From Pyrus communis (taxonomy: Eukaryota; Streptophyta; Magnoliopsida; Rosales; Rosaceae), in NCBI RefSeq assembly GCF_963583255.1, contig NC_084809.1:7363501-7427500 (forward strand): a stretch of DNA of 64,000 bases. The letters run 5' to 3'. Position 1 is the first letter of the stretch. Every line of letters begins with the position of its first letter. Below are positions 58,124 through 64,000 of the stretch, piece after piece. The position numbers and the translations under genes are program-made. Under the pieces are notes generated by a model. That model saw only the letters and a program-made list of their open reading frames with translations, did not search any database and was not told where the DNA came from.

Positions 58124-60354
58124 CTAAGATTCACTGATGTTAGTAGCTGCAGCAATCGCAGCATATTCGTCAATCACAGGCATCTTCCTAACATGCTCGA
58201 GAAGACTCGTAAGCTCGCTATGAACATAACTAAATCTGTCCTTGGAGATCAGTGACTCTGTCAATAGGGTATCAGTAAGCCCGTGAAAGGCCCGAGCACA
58301 CTCATCGCTGCTGATTTGAGCATTTTGATCATCCAAAGAAACCAGGGAACTTTCTAGCCGCCAACGGAGCAGAAAATATTTTTCAGGGAGTTGAAAGTAA
58401 TTCTTCATTACTAGTACGCGAAGGGAATGCCTGCATAAAATCCCAGAATGCTCAAATTCCTTACAGGAACAGTGAATCTGCTCATCATCCATCCAAATGA
58501 CAAGGCACTCTCCGTCCAATTTCTTGTAGTGTCTCAGAAGATAGGATCCATTCCCCAAATCTGTTGCTGCATATTGCTCAGACAGAACAATTTCGCGTTG
58601 TAAGACATTGAAAGCATAAGGTGTAAGAATATTCCGTGCGTGTTCTTCCAGAGGCATGCCGGTCTTGACATGCATGTATTGCATCCCTTCTCTGGTCTGG
58701 TTCTCAAAGTTGGCAGCGATAGTAACCTTCAAGATCCCAAAACAGAACTTAATGATGCAGTTATCGAAATCTGAACGTACATGCACCAAAAGATCAAATA
58801 AACCTTACCTGCTCAAAGAATACTTGCAGACATGTCTGACCATTCAAAATTCGTTTCAAGAATGACTCCAATGACGATGAAAACTCCGCTGTCAGTGTAC
58901 GAGCGAGAAAGTAACTTCTAATGTAAGAAAATGCCCAGGATGCTCGGTAAGAATACAACAAATCTACATGTTTATCGGATACAAGGCCAAACCGAGCAAC
59001 CAAAATGTTCCATTGATGCTCGAAATCTTCAACATTCTCCAGATGAGAGAGCATATCAAACTCGGCTTTAAAGTTTTCATACTGTGATCCAATGGGCAAA
59101 GAGAACCAACTGGATATTTTGGATAAAATATGCCATATACATATTACATGTTTTGAATTTGGCAATTTGCTTGCTATAGCATCTGTGAGGCCTGAGTCTA
59201 TATCGGTAAGAATAGTCTGTGGATGTCTTCCCCTCATAAATCGCATAAAAGCCTGTTCAAAAGAAGAAAATCATAAGGAAATACAAGAAGACTGATGGGG
59301 ATTGACCAAAGAATTTACATCCACGAACCTGTAAAGCCCAAGCAAATGCATGAGAACTTTCATCTTGTAGTAGCACACATCCTAAGAAAATTGCCTTGCC
59401 ATGATTATCGATACCAAACCATACTCCAAGGAGCAATCCATAAGTGACTGAACGATACGCAGTGTCCAAAGCAACTACATCACCAAAAACATTGTATGCG
59501 CGAATGGAATCGCCAAATGACCATGCGATATTTTCAACCTTTTCATTTTCATCTACAGAATAATCATAGACAAAATCTGGATCGCTCTCAGTCATAGCCT
59601 TGCAGGCCTCAAGAAGTTCCAGCATATCATTCTCTCTTTTCTCATTGAGCAGAGCATCATTTTCTTGAACAGTCTTCTTACAAGTCCTAACAAAATTTCT
59701 AACATCTTTCTCTATGAAGGGCAACTGTCCAGGTTGAACCCCCTTTTCTAGCTCCAACACTTTCACTATCCGGTTTACAGGAAACCCAGCTTTGGAGAGT
59801 AAAAGAATTCTTTCTTGATCAGCCTCTTGTATTTTACGATATGCAGGAAGTAAGCGCACTTGGTCATCTTCCAATAACTCATGATTATGAACGTTACTAA
59901 ACTGTGAAACATACCATTGCGAAGCACCATCAACAATTTCCTTTGTCAAATACAACTTTGCATCGCATCCACATCGTACTGATTTTCGCTCCCTAGGATG
60001 TTCCACATTGGCCTTTTTTCTCGGTTGATTAAATCCAGATCGGTAACAAACAAAATCTCGTCTATATACTCCTAAGTTTTGGCTTTCTGTCGAGCGCGCT
60101 TTCCTAATTGAAAACCCATTCTTCCTGGCAAAGTTGCTGTAGTATTCAAAAGCATCATCGTCAGTTTTGAAAATTTGACCAACATATGGAGTGAAGACAG
60201 CTTCTGATGATGACGAAGACTGAGTTATCTCACTCTTCACATGCTGAGAGCTTACTGATGTCAAATCATCTCCTTCATACTTAATGTAACACTTCCAATC
60301 TCCACATGGGCACTGTTGGCGCCGGAGCCAGATGTTCGAGGGCTTCATTGCCAT
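58124..60354 (-). CDS. FRS11: FAR1-RELATED SEQUENCE 11 (FRS11), domesticated MULE transposase
   Basis: Exons 60354-59329, 59252-58809 and 58726-58124 join in phase to 690 residues. I chose the start MAMKPSNIWLRR over an upstream ATG at 60453 because homology begins there. A Cys motif CPCGDWKC lies at residues 15-22. The FAR1 DNA-binding domain is at about 66-155 (FARKNGFSIRK, CGCDAKLYLTKE, NVHNHELL). The MULE transposase-like domain is at about 291-385 (VVALDTAYRS, VWFGIDNHGK, FMRGRHPQTILTDID). The SWIM zinc finger is at about 576-590 (CSCKEFEHSGILCRH). FHY3/FAR1 proteins are nuclear transcription factors from Mutator transposases, acting in light signalling; the specific role of FRS11 is less clear. 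The 5' UTR probably begins near 61.1 kb with an intron. Confidence 0.95.
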
Positions 60355-61375
60355 CGTTAAAGAAACACAATAAGTTTTCCAGTAACCTTCACCCAAACAA
60401 TCTGCAAACCGAGGAAAGAAGTGAATACTTGGAACAAAAAGTTGGCATTTCATTCAGACTGTATAAACAAGGAAAAATCCATTTATAAATAATTCATCAT
60501 GCGATTTTAGTCCCAAAAACGCAGCGGAGAAAGGCGGAGAAAGGGGAAGTCTTTCCTTAAATTCCATATCCTTCCTAAAGAGTTAACACTACAGAGTTTA
60601 GCTGAAGATAGTGAATTCTAAATCAATGAACAAAAATGAAAATTTGGCATAAACTAACAACGAATCGAAATTCCACAAAAGACACATGTCATTTTCCAAA
60701 AATTAGGTAAATTAAATGAAAAAGATTAAAAGAAACCCAGCAACAAGCATGAATTCAAATTGTTCGATACCCCAAAAAAATTGATCTTTAAGACAGTGAA
60801 ACAGATAAAAATAACAAACTTACAATTTTAATTAAAAAAGGAGCTTACCAGTAACAAAAATTGCCTTCAAAATTTCGAACGGCTCAAATTATTCAGGCCA
60901 AGACAATGTGGAGTCGCAGAGCCGCTGCAAATGTTTAGGTCCAGAAATTAAAAAAATTACACAATTATATTAAAAAAAAATTAAAAAAAAAAAAAAACCA
61001 GAAGATAGAGTGGCAGTGAAGAGGTAAAGGTTCGAACTTTGAGCAGGAAGTGATGAATTGAGAGAGAAATTAACATACCCGATACGGAAATGCGAGCGAA
61101 AGTACAACCCCTTTTTGTGTTTTTGTTCGCGCTTTGGGTTCTTCATCGTCTCTCTCTCCGCAGAGGAATTTCAGTTGTTTTTGGTGAATTTGAGATAATA
61201 TTATAAAACAAGTCAATGGGCCCAATTGAAATATGTTAGTTGTGGGCCCACAGAAAACGTTAGCAAAAGTTGATTTGTGTTTATCTTGAGATTACAGGTG
61301 TAGACCAAAAAGTATGGAAGGCCTAAACTTAAAATAATATTAGTGTGGAATATCGATTGCAATGGCAAAAGAGAA

Positions 61376-62010
61376 TAAAGTGTAAAATTTAGAACTACGT
61401 TTAGAATTAGTCCATGAACTAAAATCATTGTTCTAAAAATTCCCACCTAGCATCGCTTAGGTGGACGAAAAATAATAGAGTAAAGTTTAAAATTTAGAAC
61501 CCTGTTTAGAATTAGTCCATGAACTAAAATCACTATTCTAAAAATCTCTGCCTAGACGATAGGCGGCTGGCCACAGTCCCAGTTAATGCCTAAACGTTTG
61601 AAAATTAAGAAAATGTGCCTAGACCTGTTGAGGCACCTGCCTAACCTGCTCATACTCACCGAGGTACCTGCCTAGGTCGTGACTCATTTAGACAAAATAG
61701 ATAACTTTAGTTTTGCATTTTATTTTTTTAATAAATTGTAAGAGACTTGTTGAATACTGAAATGAACACACATTATATGTTTGTTCCTTATGTTTTCATT
61801 ATGTTCCAATATATCATAATATATATGTCATTCTATTTTGTAGTTTATGATGAAATTATATTTTGAAGTATAAATAGACACTTCTTTACAAAAAAAATAT
61901 AATAGATTTACTTAAATCCGTCTAGTCCATCTAGACGCTAGACCCCAGCCTGCCGCCTGACTAGCACCTAACATTTTGACTACCGTATAACATTTTTTAG
62001 AACCTTGACT
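61376..62010. repeat. Interspersed repeat with GCCTAG/CTAGGC motifs and a 104-bp tandem duplication
   Basis: The block TAGAATTAGTCCATGAACTA occurs at about 61401 and 61509, spaced about 104-108 bases. Downstream, many CCTAG/CTAGG and TAGACG motifs (61550-61980) give a partly palindromic, GC-richer segment bounded by TTCTAAAAA and TTTAGAACC. It looks like a degenerate DNA element. No coding capacity. Confidence 0.5.
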
Positions 62011-62494
62011 AAAATTTTGTTAATTTACGTCTCTAAATTTAACAAAACATTTATCATTGGCTTTTGATTGATGCATCAAATGCATCAAACTTTCCATCCT
62101 AAAAGACCACGTGCCACACGGTATATTGGGTCGAACACCACTTATGTCATGCGACAACAAGAATTTGAAGGCATATTTTAATCCACGATTTCAATTGATA
62201 ACGCTCTCAATCACTTAAGTTACAAAATTTTTTACTCAAACACCACAAGCTTTAATAAAGAGTTGCGATTTTCACTCTCATTTTCTTCAATTTAACTTCT
62301 CTCTACTTTTTACTTCCGTTCTCATTTGCTTAAATTAAAATTACCAGATGACATGAAGAGCTTGAATTTCCCTGCATAAAGTCCATAATTATCGAAAGCT
62401 ACGCTGGGTATTAGCAGCTTCACATAATTCCTTGCACAAAATTCCTTAAATTAGACAAAATTTGATTGATACAAAAGGGTTAACCCAATCAATA
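62011..62494. other. Spacer, no gene seen
   Basis: Nothing recognised. Confidence 0.5.
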
Positions 62495-62700
62495 AGGAAC
62501 TTGTTTAGAAGTGTTTTTAAAATGGCTGAAAACGCTTTTGGTAAAAATGTTTTTGCAGACAATCTTTAGTAAAAATGCAAATGAATTATGGAAACGACGT
62601 TAAGTGCTTTTTGCAGGAAGGACATAAGTGCTTTTGGACCCCACAACATTTTCTCTAAAAATACTTTCAGTCATTTTAAAAACACTTACAAACAAATCCT
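62495..62700. mobile_element. 206-bp MITE (hAT-like)
   Basis: AGGAACTTGTTTAGAAGTG and TTTTTAAAATGGCTGAAA at the left are inverted at TTTCAGTCATTTTAAAAACA and CACTTACAAACAAATCCT at the right. It lies 119 bases from the stop of the PPR gene and so is probably in its 3' UTR or flank. Confidence 0.8.
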
Positions 62701-62818
62701 AAATTACTGTACAAAAATGCCAAAACTGAAGCTTCTTAGTTGATCAAGGGCAGTACTCCCCACTCTTACATTGTCAACTATGCTCAGTCTCAATCAGTAC
62801 CGAGTACTCACTAGTCGA

Positions 62819-64000
62819 TTACCAGTAATCCCCGCACGAGCACTTGCCATCTGCAAAATGATGAAATCTGTTTGAGTCTCGCAATACTATTTGCCTACCA
62901 ACAATCTTCGATATATATTTGAAGGCGGTGTGGCAGTCACCACAAACACGGAGGTTTTTCATAATCCTTATAGGCAACTGTGACGGGCGAGTAAGAACAT
63001 ATGCAACCGCAAGCTTCTCGCTGTGATAGCTCAGGAGTTCTTCCTTGTTCTCCTGTTCAAGATCGTAAAGCACAAATTTCGTTTCAGGCACATATCCTGC
63101 ATCCCTCATTTTTCCATTGAGTTCCTTCAGTTTATCGTATATTAAATCTTTCTCCGGGTGTGATTTGTCTCCTGCTACAAACACATGAACACCATCCTTC
63201 ATGGTGACCCAACTACAACCTGCTTCCTTCTTTGCTGATGCCTTCCTCATTGCCATCCGCGCCTTGGCCACATCATCCCACTTCCCTCCAGAAGCATACA
63301 TGTTAGCAAGAAGCACGTAGTTTGTAGCGTTTTGGGGTTCCAACTCTAATAGCATTTCAGCAGCCCTTCTACCTAGTTCGGTGTTGCGACCACTAGCTCG
63401 GCCACAAGCCCCTAAAACTGTCCTCCAAATAAGAACATTAGGCTTCATTGGCATTTTGTTGATGAAGTCCTCTATCATATTAAGTTTTCCTGCCCTGCCA
63501 AGAAGATCAACCATACATGAAAAGTGCTCCATCCTAGGAGCTAGTCCATGTACTTTGGTCATGGATTCGAAATGGTGAAACCCTTCATCCACCATTCCTG
63601 CATGGCTACAAGCTGATAAGACCCCGACAAAAGTAACATGATCTGGCATCTGACCTTGTTGCTTCATTTGCGCGAAAAGTCTCAGAGCTTCTTGTCCCTG
63701 TCCATTACGAGCATAACCTGATATCAGTGAATTCCAAGAGTATGCATTCTTCACTGGCATTGATTCAAAGAACCTTGAAGCATAATCAATCCTTCCACAT
63801 TTTGAGTACAAGTCAACAAGTGCACTTCCAACTACAACATCAGATTCCAAACAAGCTCTTATCCCGCACGCATGAACTTCCATACCACGTTCTAATGTTG
63901 CAATGGAGGCACAAGCACTGAGAACGGTAGCAAAGGTAAACGAGTCTAATCTCTGACCCCTTTGCATCATAAACCAGACCAAATCCATGGCTTTGGGCAA
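62819..64000 (-). CDS. MEF7: PPR-DYW RNA-editing factor, MEF7-like, 3' part only
   Basis: The frame runs to the window edge, so 393 C-terminal residues are seen and the N-terminal repeats are outside. PLS-type repeats are visible (FTFATVLSACASIATLERG, DVVVGSALVDLYSKCGRIDYA, NAYSWNSLISGYARNGQGQEA, VTFVGVLSACSHAGMVDEG). The E/E+ domain (MPMKPNVLIWRTVLGAC, LLELEPQNATNYVLLANMYA) is followed by the DYW deaminase with its zinc-binding HSEKLA and CGDCH motifs and the terminal CSCGDYW. Such proteins bind a specific organellar transcript and edit C to U. Similarity is closest, from memory, to mitochondrial editing factor MEF7 (At5g09950). The visible part is intact. Confidence 0.92.
   Translation of the reverse strand: MPKAMDLVWFMMQRGQRLDSFTFATVLSACASIATLERGMEVHACGIRACLESDVVVGSALVDLYSKCGRIDYASRFFESMPVKNAYSWNSLISGYARNGQGQEALRLFAQMKQQGQMPDHVTFVGVLSACSHAGMVDEGFHHFESMTKVHGLAPRMEHFSCMVDLLGRAGKLNMIEDFINKMPMKPNVLIWRTVLGACGRASGRNTELGRRAAEMLLELEPQNATNYVLLANMYASGGKWDDVAKARMAMRKASAKKEAGCSWVTMKDGVHVFVAGDKSHPEKDLIYDKLKELNGKMRDAGYVPETKFVLYDLEQENKEELLSYHSEKLAVAYVLTRPSQLPIRIMKNLRVCGDCHTAFKYISKIVGRQIVLRDSNRFHHFADGKCSCGDYW

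Overview
This is a plant nuclear window. Genes have introns and long AT-rich spacers, there are no operons, and there is a dense load of LTR-derived elements, SINEs, MITEs and microsatellites. The proteins are eudicot. The repeat families and the receptor-like-protein cluster look like Rosaceae, tribe Maleae (apple or pear), but that placement is inference.

Layout. 1-1904 is the end of a large LTR. 1905-6300 is repeat-rich with one SINE. 6318-9269 (-) is an intact LRR receptor-like protein (RLP) gene. 11.4-16.5 kb is a decayed two-copy duplication holding shreds of a second RLP, and each copy is disrupted by different insertions, including a 350-bp TRIM. 16499-22208 is a tandem array of about 1-kb units whose length changes in roughly 100-bp steps. 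The step is an internal sub-repeat that resembles the tail of a SINE found elsewhere in the window, and one unit edge has a Helitron-like 3' terminus.

23.3-29.95 kb is a decaying block: a PPR pseudogene, an exosome RRP42 pseudogene (-), and head-to-head with it an ADA2a adaptor gene (+) that carries two frame-breaking lesions. RRP42 and ADA2a are also neighbours in Arabidopsis, so this block is probably a redundant copy of a conserved pair.

31444-37727 (-) is STERILE APETALA, two exons split by a 4.9-kb intron. 45721-49188 (-) is a ten-exon plastidic glucose-6-phosphate dehydrogenase. SAP and G6PD1 also sit close together in Arabidopsis, so this is probably conserved microsynteny. 52215-52856 (+) encodes a small DUF761-type membrane protein. 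58124-60354 (-) is FRS11, a domesticated MULE-transposase transcription factor. 62819-64000 (-) is the 3' end of a DYW-type PPR editing factor resembling MEF7, cut by the window edge.

The genes do not form a pathway. The living ones are SAP, G6PDH, FRS11, the PPR-DYW gene, the RLP and the DUF761 gene. Between them is a record of nested transposition, including MITEs with readable target-site duplications and an empty site preserved in a duplicate copy.
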